Source of the DNA: Haloarcula sp. DT43
GTDB lineage: Archaea; Halobacteriota; Halobacteria; Halobacteriales; Haloarculaceae
Direction: 5' to 3'
Length of the DNA stretch: 64,000 nt
Assembly: GCF_037078405.1 (NCBI RefSeq)
Contig: NZ_JAYMGZ010000004.1
Span: forward strand, 1 to 64,000
The notes beneath the pieces were generated by a model that was not told the DNA's origin, did no database searches, and was given only the letters and a program-made list of their open reading frames with translations. Both the position numbers and the translations under genes were made by a program. Each line of letters opens with the position of its first letter. Position 1 is the first letter of the stretch. This document shows positions 51,771 to 60,340 of this stretch, one piece after another.

Positions 51771-52493
51771 TCAACTGTCGACTGATTCCTGGAACCGTGC
51801 GAGGCTGGTCAACACCGGGTACGTCCAGAGTTGCTCCTCGTACATGTACGCGCAGAACTCGTGTGTCTCGAACCGGTGGACGCTGGAGTGGAGCTGTTCC
51901 TGGCGGTCCTCCAGGAGCGCCCCGACGTCGTTCCGGAACGTCTCGCGGTACCACTCGGGCACGACGGTGCTATCGAGCGCATCGAGTATCCCCTGGAGGC
52001 TGCTTCGGTGCTCCCGCATAGCCTCCTGTTCCAGCCGCACAGCGCGGTCAAGCGCGGCCCGTTCGTCGACAGCCTGTTCGGCCGCAGCGACCAGCGACTG
52101 CTTCAGCGGGGGCGAAAACCGCACGTTCGTCTCGGGGTGAAACAGCGCCGCGTAGTCCGGCCCGAACTCGATGGCGACGTTCTCGACCAGCGACTCGTCG
52201 TAGACGGACTCGTAGTGGTCGACAGCGAGGACCGTGTCCGCGTAGGCGTCACGTAGTCTCTCGACGGGGTCGGAGGCGGACTGCTGGCGCGCGCCGACGG
52301 GGGAGGAGGGCTGTTCGGCGGGGTCGACGGCACGCAACCGCTCGAGGAACTCTTCGAGACCGTCCTGCTCGGCCGTCAACTCCGTGTGTTCCACGTCGAG
52401 CACGGAGAGCGCCGTCTCTATCGGCTCCAGGATGTGGTCTCGCCATGTATGCAGGAACCACTGCGTGCCGTCCTGCGCAGGCGTCGTTGACAT
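51771..52493 (-). CDS. DUF7260-like haloarchaeal protein
   Basis: A 240-residue soluble helical protein. It begins MSTTPAQDGTQWFLHTWRDH and contains ENVAIEFGPDYAALFHPETNV, VRFSPPLKQSLVAAAEQAVDERAALDRAV and RETFRNDVGALLEDRQEQL. It resembles the haloarchaeal DUF7260 family from memory; function is unknown. It lies upstream of the nos operon in the same direction, but its promoter is separate. The TATA box (52518-52523) is inside an inverted repeat. Confidence 0.7.
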   Translation of the reverse strand: MSTTPAQDGTQWFLHTWRDHILEPIETALSVLDVEHTELTAEQDGLEEFLERLRAVDPAEQPSSPVGARQQSASDPVERLRDAYADTVLAVDHYESVYDESLVENVAIEFGPDYAALFHPETNVRFSPPLKQSLVAAAEQAVDERAALDRAVRLEQEAMREHRSSLQGILDALDSTVVPEWYRETFRNDVGALLEDRQEQLHSSVHRFETHEFCAYMYEEQLWTYPVLTSLARFQESVDS

Positions 52494-52826
52494 GCTACCG
52501 TATCGTTCGGTAACAACAATAAGTGTTTTAGTTACCGGTCAACACCGCTTTGTTCCGAAAGGGTGTTTATATACGCCGCCGCTCCGGACAGTACCGGTCC
52601 CGGTCCCCGTCGTGGGGTTCCACCCCGGCTGTGGGCCGTTGGACGCCACGAGAACCGAGGTCACGGCATCGGTACACTGTGACGAAGAATGGTCGGTACT
52701 GGCAGGAAGTGGACCGATAGTGGCGTTGCCTCCGGGCCCCGTTGTACCCCCAACTAGTAACGAGGCTGAACATCAAGGCACTAACGACTGAGCCGTCAAT
52801 CACCGCAGCAAGCGTCGCCGCCACGG
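52494..52826. other. Promoter region and non-coding stretch
   Basis: It contains the promoter of the DUF7260-like gene (52508-52537) and a plus-strand TATA-like TTTATATA near 52565-52572 that leads to no good frame. The rest, to the PiT remnant, shows nothing else I can support as a gene. Confidence 0.5.
52508..52537 (-). promoter_or_regulatory. Inverted repeat around the TATA box of the DUF7260-like gene
   Basis: CGGTAAC and GTTACCG form a perfect seven-base inverted repeat 16 bases apart. The minus-strand TATA box CTTATT (52518-52523) lies inside it, about 27 bases before the ATG at 52493. A regulator bound to both arms would cover the TATA box. Confidence 0.5.
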
Positions 52827-53123
52827 ATGTCCTCGGGCATCGTAATTGTCGTCGTCGCGCTCGTCACCTCGTTGTTCATGGCGTTTACCGTCGGGGCGAA
52901 CAGCAACTCCGCCCCCATCGCGCCGGCCGTCGGCGCGAACGCCATCTCGACCCTCAAAGGGGCGCTGTTGGTCGGTCTCGTCGCCGGCTCGTCCGAGTCG
53001 AACGGCGTCTCTCCCAGGGAGACCGGCTACACGGTCGGAGCGTGGATTGTCTCTATGGTCGGTGGTGCCGCGGTCAGCTTCGCGCTGTATCACGCGCTCG
53101 CCGCGGTTCCGGAGCTGGGGTAA
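52827..53123 (+). pseudogene. Remnant of a PiT-family phosphate transporter
   Basis: A 98-residue frame starts with the hallmark of PiT phosphate permeases: LVTSLFMAFTVGANSNSAPIAPAVGANAISTL. The usual protein has more than 300 residues. After about residue 55 the frame joins VSPRETGYTVGAWIVSMVGG and a last helix ending ALAAVPELG, which looks like the C-terminus of the same protein. The middle has therefore been deleted in frame. No TATA box is seen upstream. It is probably non-functional. Confidence 0.65.
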
Positions 53124-53414
53124 TCAGGTATTGGTGAGCGTGACGAGGTCTGTCACGGCCGCGCTCTCTTTCATCTCGGACCACGTCTCGAACTCGGTCG
53201 TCGCCGCCACGAATTCGTCGCGGTCCTCGGCGGAGAGGCGCTGGATGCCACCGGGGGAATCACGCTCGCACGGGCCGGCTCGACAGAACTCGTCGACCGA
53301 CTCGAACTCGGTGTGGCGCCGGACGAACGAGTCCGAGAAGAACGTGTCGGCGTCGTACGAGTTGCGAATCTCCGGTGTGGCAGCCCGTTCAATCGCCGCC
53401 GAGAGACGGGGCAA
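53124..53414 (-). CDS. Small conserved haloarchaeal protein
   Basis: A 96-residue acidic frame with a TTG start: MPRLSAAIERAATPEIRNSYDA, then FVRRHTEFESVDEFCRAGP, IQRLSAEDRDEFVAATTEFETWSEMKE. The FVAATTEFETWSEM segment is the most conserved-looking. No ATG is available, and an in-frame stop lies three codons upstream of the TTG. It is next to the PiT remnant (stops adjacent) and near the recombinase genes. Function is unknown. Confidence 0.6.
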   Translation of the reverse strand: MPRLSAAIERAATPEIRNSYDADTFFSDSFVRRHTEFESVDEFCRAGPCERDSPGGIQRLSAEDRDEFVAATTEFETWSEMKESAAVTDLVTLTNT

Positions 53415-53539
53415 ATGGGGTCATGCGCCTTGACCCGGAGGTCAAGAACCATAACTGGTCATTCGTCCGCCGCCCCGTAAATCTGGTGTGCGCCCCTCGC
53501 GCCATGGGCGAACACACGGGACCAGCACGCCCTATTTTG

Positions 53540-53551
53540 TATAGCGCTATA
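53540..53551. repeat. 12-base palindrome TATAGCGCTATA
   Basis: A perfect palindrome in the 202-base spacer between the small protein gene and the recombinase 3' end, preceded by TTTTG. It closely resembles elements at 56283-56296 and 62332-62343. Confidence 0.5.
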
Positions 53552-53616
53552 GCGTTTACGAGTGTGTTGCAGACCGTCACGAACGCTGACAGGAACACCG
53601 AGAACCCACCGTACCC

Positions 53617-54654
53617 TCACAGCAGTGAGTAGATTTCGGCTTCGTACACGTCTCTGATGCGGGTGCCCCATTCGTGAGTGTACGTATCGATGACGTCCTG
53701 TGCCACGTCGCCTCTGAGATACTTGACGACGCCGCGGTCTCCGGTACGGTCTCGGAGGTGCGTCGTGAAGAAGTGCCGGAAGTAGTGTGGAGTGACGTTC
53801 TCTTCGGCACCTCCGCCGTCGGTGTACCACCCGAACTCGCGGGCGTGTGACTCGACGATGTGATGGACCATGTTCGGGGTGAGACGCACCCCCCAGCTGT
53901 CGCTCGTGGACACGAACAGCGGTTCCGCAGCCGACTGCGTATCCGGGCGAATCGCGAGCCAGCGCCGCAGCACGGACGCCAGTTCCGTGTCGACGGGGAC
54001 CGTCGTCTCGCGCTTGCGCTTGTTCGACGCCGTCCGCCGTTCACCGTTGCTTTTCTCGCCGCGGGTCGGTTCCGTCGCGACGAACAGCGAATCCGGACGC
54101 CCTTCGAGTCCCGCTCGAACCGAGACATCCGGTCTGGGGCCGGGCGTGTCGAGGTTGAGGTCCCGGACGTCGAGGTTACACAGTTCGCCGGCCCGCATGC
54201 CGGTTTTCAGCAGTGTCACGACGACAGCCCGCTCGAGGGGGTGGGAGACACGGTCGACGAACGAACGCATCGACGGGAGGTCTATCTCCCGGCGGGTCGG
54301 GTCGGTGTTGATGGACTCGTCCATCTCCTCTACGACCAGCGCCATCGGATTCGATTCGAAGACTCCCACTTGCGTCATGTACGCGAAAAACCGGTGGAGG
54401 TAGGAGGCGTAGGTCGCGACGGTACTCTCCTCGACGGTACCACGGAGATTGTGGACATATGCCATGCAGTCGCGATGTGACGCCTCCCGGACGGGAACCG
54501 GCTGGCGACCGTCGGTCAGGTAGGACTCGAAGTCCCGGAGCACCCGCTCGTAGGACGCCCGGGTCCGGTCGCTCTTCCCGTGGTACGTGATGTCGTCGAG
54601 GAAGTACCCGACGGGGTCCGAGTCGGCGTCGGGCGCAGTCGCATCCGTGCTCAT
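53617..54654 (-). CDS. Tyrosine recombinase/integrase (XerC/D-like)
   Basis: A 345-residue tyrosine recombinase. The N-terminal SAM-like domain spans about 15-110 (SDRTRASYERVLRDFESYL). The catalytic domain has Arg154 (GMRAGELCN), HYFRH with His290 and Arg293, and the nucleophile Tyr325 (DTYTHEW). The usual His/Trp before the Tyr is an Asp in LRGDVAQD. Its ATG overlaps the DUF5805 stop (ATGA), so the pair is co-translated. It may act on a mobile element or in chromosome resolution; attachment sites are not proven. Confidence 0.9.
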   Translation of the reverse strand: MSTDATAPDADSDPVGYFLDDITYHGKSDRTRASYERVLRDFESYLTDGRQPVPVREASHRDCMAYVHNLRGTVEESTVATYASYLHRFFAYMTQVGVFESNPMALVVEEMDESINTDPTRREIDLPSMRSFVDRVSHPLERAVVVTLLKTGMRAGELCNLDVRDLNLDTPGPRPDVSVRAGLEGRPDSLFVATEPTRGEKSNGERRTASNKRKRETTVPVDTELASVLRRWLAIRPDTQSAAEPLFVSTSDSWGVRLTPNMVHHIVESHAREFGWYTDGGGAEENVTPHYFRHFFTTHLRDRTGDRGVVKYLRGDVAQDVIDTYTHEWGTRIRDVYEAEIYSLL

Positions 54655-55061
54655 TCGTCCTGAACGTACCCCCCGTGTCGCCCGCTGTACTGGACTTCGT
54701 TTTCGGACTGCAGTTCCTGCAGTGTCTCTTCGAGACGTTCCTTGATGTCGTCGGTCAGTTCCGCGAGGAGGTCGTCCCACTCGTAGTAGTCGCCGTCAGA
54801 GAGGATGTCGCGCACCCGGTCTTTCAGAGCGTCACCCCCAGGGGTAGCGTCCGGAGAACGGGGTTCCTCGGCCTCGCTCTCTTCGGAGTCCGAACCGTCA
54901 TTCTCGACCGCCGGTTCGAACCCGCGCCGGCCCGCCTGGACCATCGTTCGGACGAACTCGCTTTGGCTCATGTCCAGTTCCTCGGCGTGAGTCTGCCACT
55001 GGTCCTTCTGGTAGGCCGGGATGTACGTCCGGACCGTCGCTCGCTCGCTGTCACTGGCCAT
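54651..55061 (-). CDS. DUF5805 family protein
   Basis: A 136-residue protein. Residues 10-46 (VRTYIPAYQKDQWQTHAEEL, then DMSQSEFVRTMVQAG) form a ribbon-helix-helix-like domain, with an acidic linker, and residues 80-136 form a winged-helix-like part (YYEWDDLLAELTDDIKERLEETLQELQ, GRHGGYVQ). It resembles DUF5805 proteins beside haloarchaeal integrases and may be a DNA-bending or directionality partner of the recombinase. An AT-rich stretch lies upstream. Confidence 0.85.
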   Translation of the reverse strand: MASDSERATVRTYIPAYQKDQWQTHAEELDMSQSEFVRTMVQAGRRGFEPAVENDGSDSEESEAEEPRSPDATPGGDALKDRVRDILSDGDYYEWDDLLAELTDDIKERLEETLQELQSENEVQYSGRHGGYVQDE

Positions 55062-56036
55062 ATCACCCCCTCGAATCCCTGGAACTTCAATGTAGTCCCA
55101 AGCTCGCTGATAAACACACTTATTTGTGCGTATAGTACCCTATTTGCCACCCTTTCACCCCCTAACTGAACATTCGCTGACTGCTTTGGCGAGAGTGGGC
55201 TCACACTCACAAATAAAATATGGTCTCAGGCACTGCGTTTGGACATCCGAATCTGATGATTGACTATCACGACGCAGACGAATATGACCCTTGAGGCAGT
55301 CGGTCGGAAGAGGCTCATTCGTCATTGTGTCAGCGCGGAATCCACCGGGTCGACAATCTGTACAATACCGTCGACGCACCGGGTCAACCAGAGTGTGAAT
55401 GCCTGCCTGACCCCGGTGGTAGTCTCTTTTTGCACGGCAACTGGGCGCTACTGGTCTCACAGGCACTCTGAAATACCCACGGCACTCCCGACAGCTCCGG
55501 CGTGGTCCCAGAATCCAATATTCTGTGTCAACATCACACAGTCTGTCTCTGCTGCTCCGCCAATCCGGTTCGCTATAGTGATGGTATCCGGACGATTGAT
55601 GAAGTCCCCGGGACATTCCGTATCCCCGATTTACGCCTCGGCACGGATTGATGCTCCGGACGAAAGACGCCGCATTCTCATCGGCTTCAGAATGAGACTT
55701 CGACTCAAGTATCGCCGGCACGTATCGGAGACGTTCCGGGAAGTACTGCTACAGCCATCGGCGGTGAGGCCACGAGAGCACTCAGAACTACCCGTGCTGA
55801 CCTGTCGGTCGGCCCTGGTCGAGCGGGTGAGAGTTGTTGAGGCGGGCCGACAATGTCGCACGGATGGCACGCTCTAGTACCCGACTCGTCACGAGTCCAG
55901 TCTAGCTCGCGTCGAGCGGTGTGACTATCGGGCGTCGACCTGTGGCCGGTGGCTCGAAACCCGGCCGCATTAGCGTGTCCAGGTCAAAGGCAGTGTATGC
56001 GCTCCCGACGCCACACATCTCGGGCGGGTGGGTTCG
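55062..56036. other. Lower-GC, nearly gene-free stretch
   Basis: About 975 bases of lower GC with many stop codons in all frames and no gene of haloarchaeal composition. It contains the promoter of the DUF5805 gene near its left end and, on the minus strand at 55457-55629, a 57-codon frame without a start codon (IANRIGGAAETDCVMLTQNI is part of it) that could be a gene remnant. A GGCCGG/CCGGCC inverted repeat lies at 55944-55966. This suggests decayed or foreign DNA. Confidence 0.45.
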
Positions 56037-56159
56037 ATGGCTAACGACGCCCTCGTTCTCCTGTTTATGATTGCGATTGTACTGGTGGTCATGAGTGTCT
56101 GCCTCGTCGGTGGCTTCTATCTGGTCAAGTACCTCGCCGACTACACGTTCAATTCGTAG
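56037..56159 (+). CDS. Small single-helix membrane protein (40 aa)
   Basis: A 40-residue frame reads MANDALVLLFMIAIVLVVMS then VCLVGGFYLVKYLADYTFNS. One hydrophobic helix spans about residues 5-30, with a short polar end. It stands out from the decayed DNA around it by clean composition. No partner is adjacent and no TATA box is clear. It may be a small regulatory or accessory membrane protein, or a remnant. Confidence 0.5.
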   Translation: MANDALVLLFMIAIVLVVMSVCLVGGFYLVKYLADYTFNS

Positions 56160-56282
56160 CGGGCTTCTGCAGGTCACCGGCCGTCCGACGCAGCAGGTAC
56201 AACAGTGCTCCTCACGTCGATATCTGATTACCGATAGTAATCTCCGGCTGATGACGAATGATTCGCTCGGAACGTATAAATT

Positions 56283-56296
56283 GTATAGTGCTATAC
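56283..56296. repeat. Palindrome GTATAGTGCTATAC
   Basis: GTATAG-TG-CTATAC is a perfect inverted repeat preceded by TT. It matches the element at 53540-53551 in 12 of 14 bases when aligned as TTGTATAGYGCTATA. It lies about 155 bases before the Lrp-like gene. Confidence 0.5.
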
Positions 56297-56451
56297 CAAA
56301 GGTGGGGCGTAGAAGCGCAGAACTCGTACCCGAAAGGGTACAACTCGCGAGAAACCGACGCAATCACGCCGTATTTGACGACCTCGCAGAACGGTCAACT
56401 GCCGGTATCTAATTCCTGAATCTTAACATCGGTACCCGGATAGAGGTGTGT

Positions 56452-56979
56452 ATGGCAAACGATACGCCGGCATACGATTTCAAAGAGAGGGACGTCTACA
56501 TCCTCCGAGAGCTTGCGAAAAACTCCAGTATCTCTTCCCGTGACCTCGCCGAAATCCTCGAAGACGAGTACGGCATCGATGTCTCGTACGTCACTGTCAA
56601 CGAGTCCATCCGCAACATGCGTGAGGCGGGTGTGTTCCGGGAAGCAATCGTTCCAAACGAGGAGTACTTCATATTCGAACTGTTCGAATTCAAGTTCAAC
56701 CCCGAGTACTTCGCGGACACGTGGCGCAACACGATGGAGAAAATCCGCGACGACGAACACACGCTCATGTACTTCCTGTCGGACGGCGAGTACCAGTGGA
56801 AGTCTATCATGCTCTTTCCGACGCGTGAACACGGCGAGCGCTGGCTCCACGAGTTCTACAAGAACCACGGCAAGACGGTGCTGAACGTCCGCACGAGTGT
56901 GATGACGAACGTCCTTGAGTTCGGTGCCAGCCCGGACCTCTTCGATTACCTCGACGGCGAAGACGACTACCAGTTCTAA
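56452..56979 (+). CDS. Lrp/AsnC-like winged-helix regulator
   Basis: A 176-residue regulator. The N-terminal HTH (VYILRELAKNSSISSRDLAEIL, then GIDVSYVTVNESIRNMREAGVF) is Lrp/AsnC-like; the C-terminal part (FFEFKFNPEYFADTWRNTMEKI-like, then DDEHTLMYFLSDGEYQWKSIM and VMTNVLEFGASPDLFDYL) is an alpha/beta sensor unlike the classical RAM domain. It is followed by, and convergent with, the acyl-CoA degradation operon and may control it. The start MANDTPAYD has a TATA-like CTTAAC about 30 bases upstream. Confidence 0.8.
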   Translation: MANDTPAYDFKERDVYILRELAKNSSISSRDLAEILEDEYGIDVSYVTVNESIRNMREAGVFREAIVPNEEYFIFELFEFKFNPEYFADTWRNTMEKIRDDEHTLMYFLSDGEYQWKSIMLFPTREHGERWLHEFYKNHGKTVLNVRTSVMTNVLEFGASPDLFDYLDGEDDYQF

Positions 56980-57003
56980 CTCTGCGGCGCTCGCGTCGCC
57001 GCC

Positions 57004-58644
57004 CTACTCCTCGATAGGCAGCGACCCGTACTCCGCCTCGAAGCGTTCGGCGAGTCGCTTCTTGTTGTACTTCCCAGTGGTTGTCTTGGGCACCTGGTCG
57101 ATGAACTCGAAGCGGTCCGGGAGCCACCATTTCGGGAACTCCGCGAGCAGGTAGTCCCGGAGGTCCTCGGCGGTCACGGCGTCGGCTGCGACGACGTACG
57201 CAACTGGGCGCTCTTGCCACTTGTCGTGGGGCACGCCGATGACGGTGGCTTCCTCGACCCCATCGTGACCGACGAGGGCGTTCTCCAGTTCGATGCTTGA
57301 AATCCACTCGCCGCCGCTCTTGATGGCGTCGTCGAGGCGGTCGACCACGTCGAGATTGCCGTACTCGTCGACGGTGGCGATGTCGCCGCTCCGGAACCAC
57401 CCGTCCTGCGTGAACGACGTTCGCGTCGCGTCCGGGCGCTGGTAGTACTCGCCGGCAAGCCACGGGGCCCGTGCCTGCACTTCGCCGGGCGTCTCGCCGT
57501 CGTGGGGCACCGGCTCCCCGCTCTCGTCGCGGAGTCGAACCTGGACGCCCGGCGCGGGGATGCCCGCTTTCATCCGGAGACGGTCCCGTTCCGCTTCGGG
57601 CAGTTCCCGCATCTCCGTCGTCATCAGTGTGTTCGCGAGGTGGGGCGAGGCCTCAGTCATCCCGTAGCCCTGACTGATGGGTGCGTCGTAGACCTCGTCG
57701 AACTTCCGGATGAGCGACGCCGGGGGGGAACTCCCGCCGATGAGCACGTCCTGAAGCGAGTCCAGCGCGTCCGGACCGAGATAGTCGGCGTCCTCGATGA
57801 GGCGGTCGACCTCCATCCAGACGGTCGGGACCGCGGCCGCGACGGTAACCGCCTCCTCGGTTATCAGGGGGAGGAGTTCGTCCGGGTCGGTCCGCTGGCC
57901 CGGGAGCACGATTTTCGCGCCGGTAAACGTCGTCGTGTACGGGAGCCCCCAGCCGTTGACGTGGAACATCGGCACCACCGGCATCACGGTGTCGGTCTCG
58001 CTGACGCCGAACACGTCGACGTGGCTGTGCATCAGCGTGTGCAGGAACTGGCCCCGGTGGGTGTACTGGACGCCCTTCGGCAGCCCGGTGGTGCCGGACG
58101 TGTAACAGAGCGCGCTCTCAGTGTCCTCGTCGATGGCGGGCCAGTCGTAGTCGGTGTCGTAGCCGTCGATGAACGACTCGTAGTCGGTGACCGACTCCAG
58201 CGACGTGTCCGGGACGTCGGTGTGGCCGCCGAGAACCACGTACTGCTCGACGCTGTCGAGGTCGTCCGCGACGGGTTCGAGGACGTCGACGAACTGCGGG
58301 TCGACGAACATCAGCCGGTCCTGGGCCTCCTCGATTATCTCGACGAGGTGGTGTTCCGGCAGCCGGTGGTTCACCATGTGGATGCTGCGCGCGCTGCAGG
58401 AGGGGCCGAAGTAGAGCTCGAAGTGACGGTAGTGGTTGACCGCCATCACGCCCGAGCGGTCGCCGTCCGCCATCCCGTAGTCGTCCAGCGCGTGCGCGAG
58501 CTGACTGATGCGCTCGTAGGCGTCGCCGTACGTGTAGCGGTGTGTGCTGCCGTCCGGGAGCGCGGTGACTATCTCCTTGTGGTCGAAGAGGTCGCGGGCC
58601 CGCTCCAGGAGCTTCGTTATCGTGAGGTCGTATTCCATTGTCAT
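57004..58644 (-). CDS. Acyl-CoA synthetase (AMP-forming)
   Basis: A 546-residue ANL-family ligase. The ATP loop CYTSGTTGLPKGVQ, the segment PMFHVNGWGLP, QGYGMTEASP and WFRSGDIATVDEYGNLDVVDRLDD are followed by the late Lys in KTTTGKYNKKRL. It activates a fatty or similar acid to its CoA ester at the cost of ATP to AMP. It is the last gene of the operon, and its ATG overlaps the DUF35 stop (ATGA). Chain length cannot be told. Confidence 0.9.
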   Translation of the reverse strand: MTMEYDLTITKLLERARDLFDHKEIVTALPDGSTHRYTYGDAYERISQLAHALDDYGMADGDRSGVMAVNHYRHFELYFGPSCSARSIHMVNHRLPEHHLVEIIEEAQDRLMFVDPQFVDVLEPVADDLDSVEQYVVLGGHTDVPDTSLESVTDYESFIDGYDTDYDWPAIDEDTESALCYTSGTTGLPKGVQYTHRGQFLHTLMHSHVDVFGVSETDTVMPVVPMFHVNGWGLPYTTTFTGAKIVLPGQRTDPDELLPLITEEAVTVAAAVPTVWMEVDRLIEDADYLGPDALDSLQDVLIGGSSPPASLIRKFDEVYDAPISQGYGMTEASPHLANTLMTTEMRELPEAERDRLRMKAGIPAPGVQVRLRDESGEPVPHDGETPGEVQARAPWLAGEYYQRPDATRTSFTQDGWFRSGDIATVDEYGNLDVVDRLDDAIKSGGEWISSIELENALVGHDGVEEATVIGVPHDKWQERPVAYVVAADAVTAEDLRDYLLAEFPKWWLPDRFEFIDQVPKTTTGKYNKKRLAERFEAEYGSLPIEE

Positions 58645-59150
58645 GCTGTATCATCCCGTGGCACGAATCGATAAAACACCCTGTCCCGGTCAGTCGGACC
58701 GTCGATGTCCACGACCTGCAGCGTCACGGGATCGCCGATGGCGAGGTCGTCGTAGCCGACGCCGTCGATGTGGGCCGACAGCTGGATGTCGACGCCGTCC
58801 AGGTCGACGACGCCCGTGACGAACGGCGTGTCCATCCCGACCGGGCCGCCGCCCCTGACGGCGGCGAACGCGAACAGCGTGCCGTCGTGGGGCAGCGAGA
58901 CGTACTCGAGGTCGTCGCTCGTACACTCCGGACAGACGACCCGTGGCGGGAAGTGGCGCTCACCGCAGTCCCGACACGCCGTCGTGGACAGCGACCCGTC
59001 GCTGAGGCGGTCGTAGAACTCGTGAATCCGCGTGTGGTCGGCATCCTGCAGCTCGTAGAAGTCGAGCAGACGCGGCATCTCGATTGTCTCCGGCACCGAG
59101 ACAGTCGTCCGCGGCGGTTCGTCGTCGGGGTGGTTGGTGTGGTCGGTCAT
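58641..59150 (-). CDS. Zn-ribbon/OB-fold (DUF35) partner of thiolase
   Basis: A 169-residue DUF35 protein. A zinc ribbon (CRDCGERHFPPRVVCPEC, two CxxC pairs) is followed by an OB-fold (SLPHDGTLFAFAAVR, TPFVTGVVDLDGVDIQLSAHI). Such proteins bind archaeal thiolases and channel acetyl-CoA products. It overlaps both the thiolase gene before it (59147-59150) and the ligase after it, a tightly packed unit. Confidence 0.88.
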   Translation of the reverse strand: MTDHTNHPDDEPPRTTVSVPETIEMPRLLDFYELQDADHTRIHEFYDRLSDGSLSTTACRDCGERHFPPRVVCPECTSDDLEYVSLPHDGTLFAFAAVRGGGPVGMDTPFVTGVVDLDGVDIQLSAHIDGVGYDDLAIGDPVTLQVVDIDGPTDRDRVFYRFVPRDDTA

Positions 59151-60340
59151 TGTGGGTCCCTCGCGAGCGTCATCACGCTGTGGACGCTACCGCTGCCGCT
59201 GAGATTGTGGATGAGGCCGGTCTCCGGGCTGTCCGGCACCTGTCGGGCGGACTCGACCTCGCCGGTGAACTGCTTGTACACCTCAAGCGCTTGCGAGACG
59301 CCGGTCGCACCCAGCGGGTGCCCACAGCCCAGGAGCCCGCCGCGGGGGTTGACGGCGATGTCGCCGTCGAGTTCGCTGCGCCCGTCCTCGATGAACTGGC
59401 CGCCCTCGCCTTTCTCCACCCAGCCGAGGTCCTCGTACTCGATAATCTCGCTGACGGAGAAGCAGTCGTGAATCTCCGCGACGTCGAGCTCCTCGACTGG
59501 GTCGTCGATACCGGCCTGGTGGTAGGCCTCCTCCGCGGCGACGGTGGCCTGGGGCCACGCGGACATCGACGGCAGGTTGTTGATGGAGTTGCTCGCCATG
59601 CAGGACTGGCCGCTCCCCGTGACGTACGCCGCGGTGTCCGTGAGTTCGCGGGCCTTCGACTCGCTGACGAGTAGCAGGCCGGCGGCGCCGTCCGTGATAC
59701 CGCTGCAGTCAAGCAGGCATAGCGGGGGCGCGACCGGATAGGAGTCCAGCACGTCGTCGACGCTGACCTCCTGCTGGAACTGCGCGTAGGGGTTGTTCGC
59801 GGCGTGGCGTTTGTTCTTGACGCTCACCTTCGCGAGCTGTTCGCGGGTGGTGCCGTACTCGTGCATGTGGCGCTGGGCGAACATCGAGAAGAAGGACGGC
59901 GCGTTCAGGCCGTTGACGCCGTCGAACTCGCGGTCGAGCACGTTCGTCATGCCCGACTGGGTCTCCGCCATGTAGTCGTCGCCGAGGTTCATCTTCTCGA
60001 CGCCGAGCACGAGCGCCACGTCTAGCTGACCGCTGGCGATGGCGAGCCACGCGTACCGGAGCGCCGCCTGCCCGCTCGCACACGCCAGTTCAGTGCGTGA
60101 TATCATCTTCGTGACGTCGATGCCGAGCAGCTCCGCGGCCAGCGGGGCGACGTGGCTCTGGAAGGCGAATCGCTCGGGCTGTACCGCGCCGACGAACAGC
60201 CCTTCGACGTCGTCCGGCCCGAGGCCGTCCACGTCGTCGAAGGCGGCCTTTCCGGCCTCCTGTGCGAGGTCCTTCCACGTCGCTTCACGTTTCCCCCAGT
60301 CGGCGTGGCCGCCGCCGACGATTGCAGCGCTCCGTGTCAT
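59147..60340 (-). CDS. Thiolase (acetyl-CoA C-acyltransferase, SCP2-like)
   Basis: A 397-residue thiolase-superfamily enzyme. The catalytic Cys87 lies in TELACASGQAALRY. AEIHDCFSVSEIIEYEDLG and LLGCGHPLGATGVSQ hold the conserved His and second Cys regions of the SCP-x-like archaeal thiolases, which work with a DUF35 partner. It cleaves 3-ketoacyl-CoA to acetyl-CoA and a shortened acyl-CoA. The ATG overlaps the stop of the fusion gene (TGATG). Confidence 0.9.
   Translation of the reverse strand: MTRSAAIVGGGHADWGKREATWKDLAQEAGKAAFDDVDGLGPDDVEGLFVGAVQPERFAFQSHVAPLAAELLGIDVTKMISRTELACASGQAALRYAWLAIASGQLDVALVLGVEKMNLGDDYMAETQSGMTNVLDREFDGVNGLNAPSFFSMFAQRHMHEYGTTREQLAKVSVKNKRHAANNPYAQFQQEVSVDDVLDSYPVAPPLCLLDCSGITDGAAGLLLVSESKARELTDTAAYVTGSGQSCMASNSINNLPSMSAWPQATVAAEEAYHQAGIDDPVEELDVAEIHDCFSVSEIIEYEDLGWVEKGEGGQFIEDGRSELDGDIAVNPRGGLLGCGHPLGATGVSQALEVYKQFTGEVESARQVPDSPETGLIHNLSGSGSVHSVMTLARDPQ

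Noticed and set aside
55260-55877. 205-codon plus-strand frame in the low-GC stretch
   Set aside because: Composition is rich in Arg, Ser and Thr, poor in Asp and Glu, with no motif; it overlaps other equally poor frames.
55944-55966. tRNA-like T-arm (GGCTCGAAACCC in a GGCCGG/CCGGCC hairpin)
   Set aside because: The arm pairing does not fit a T-stem of five with a seven-base loop, and no acceptor, D or anticodon arm is found.
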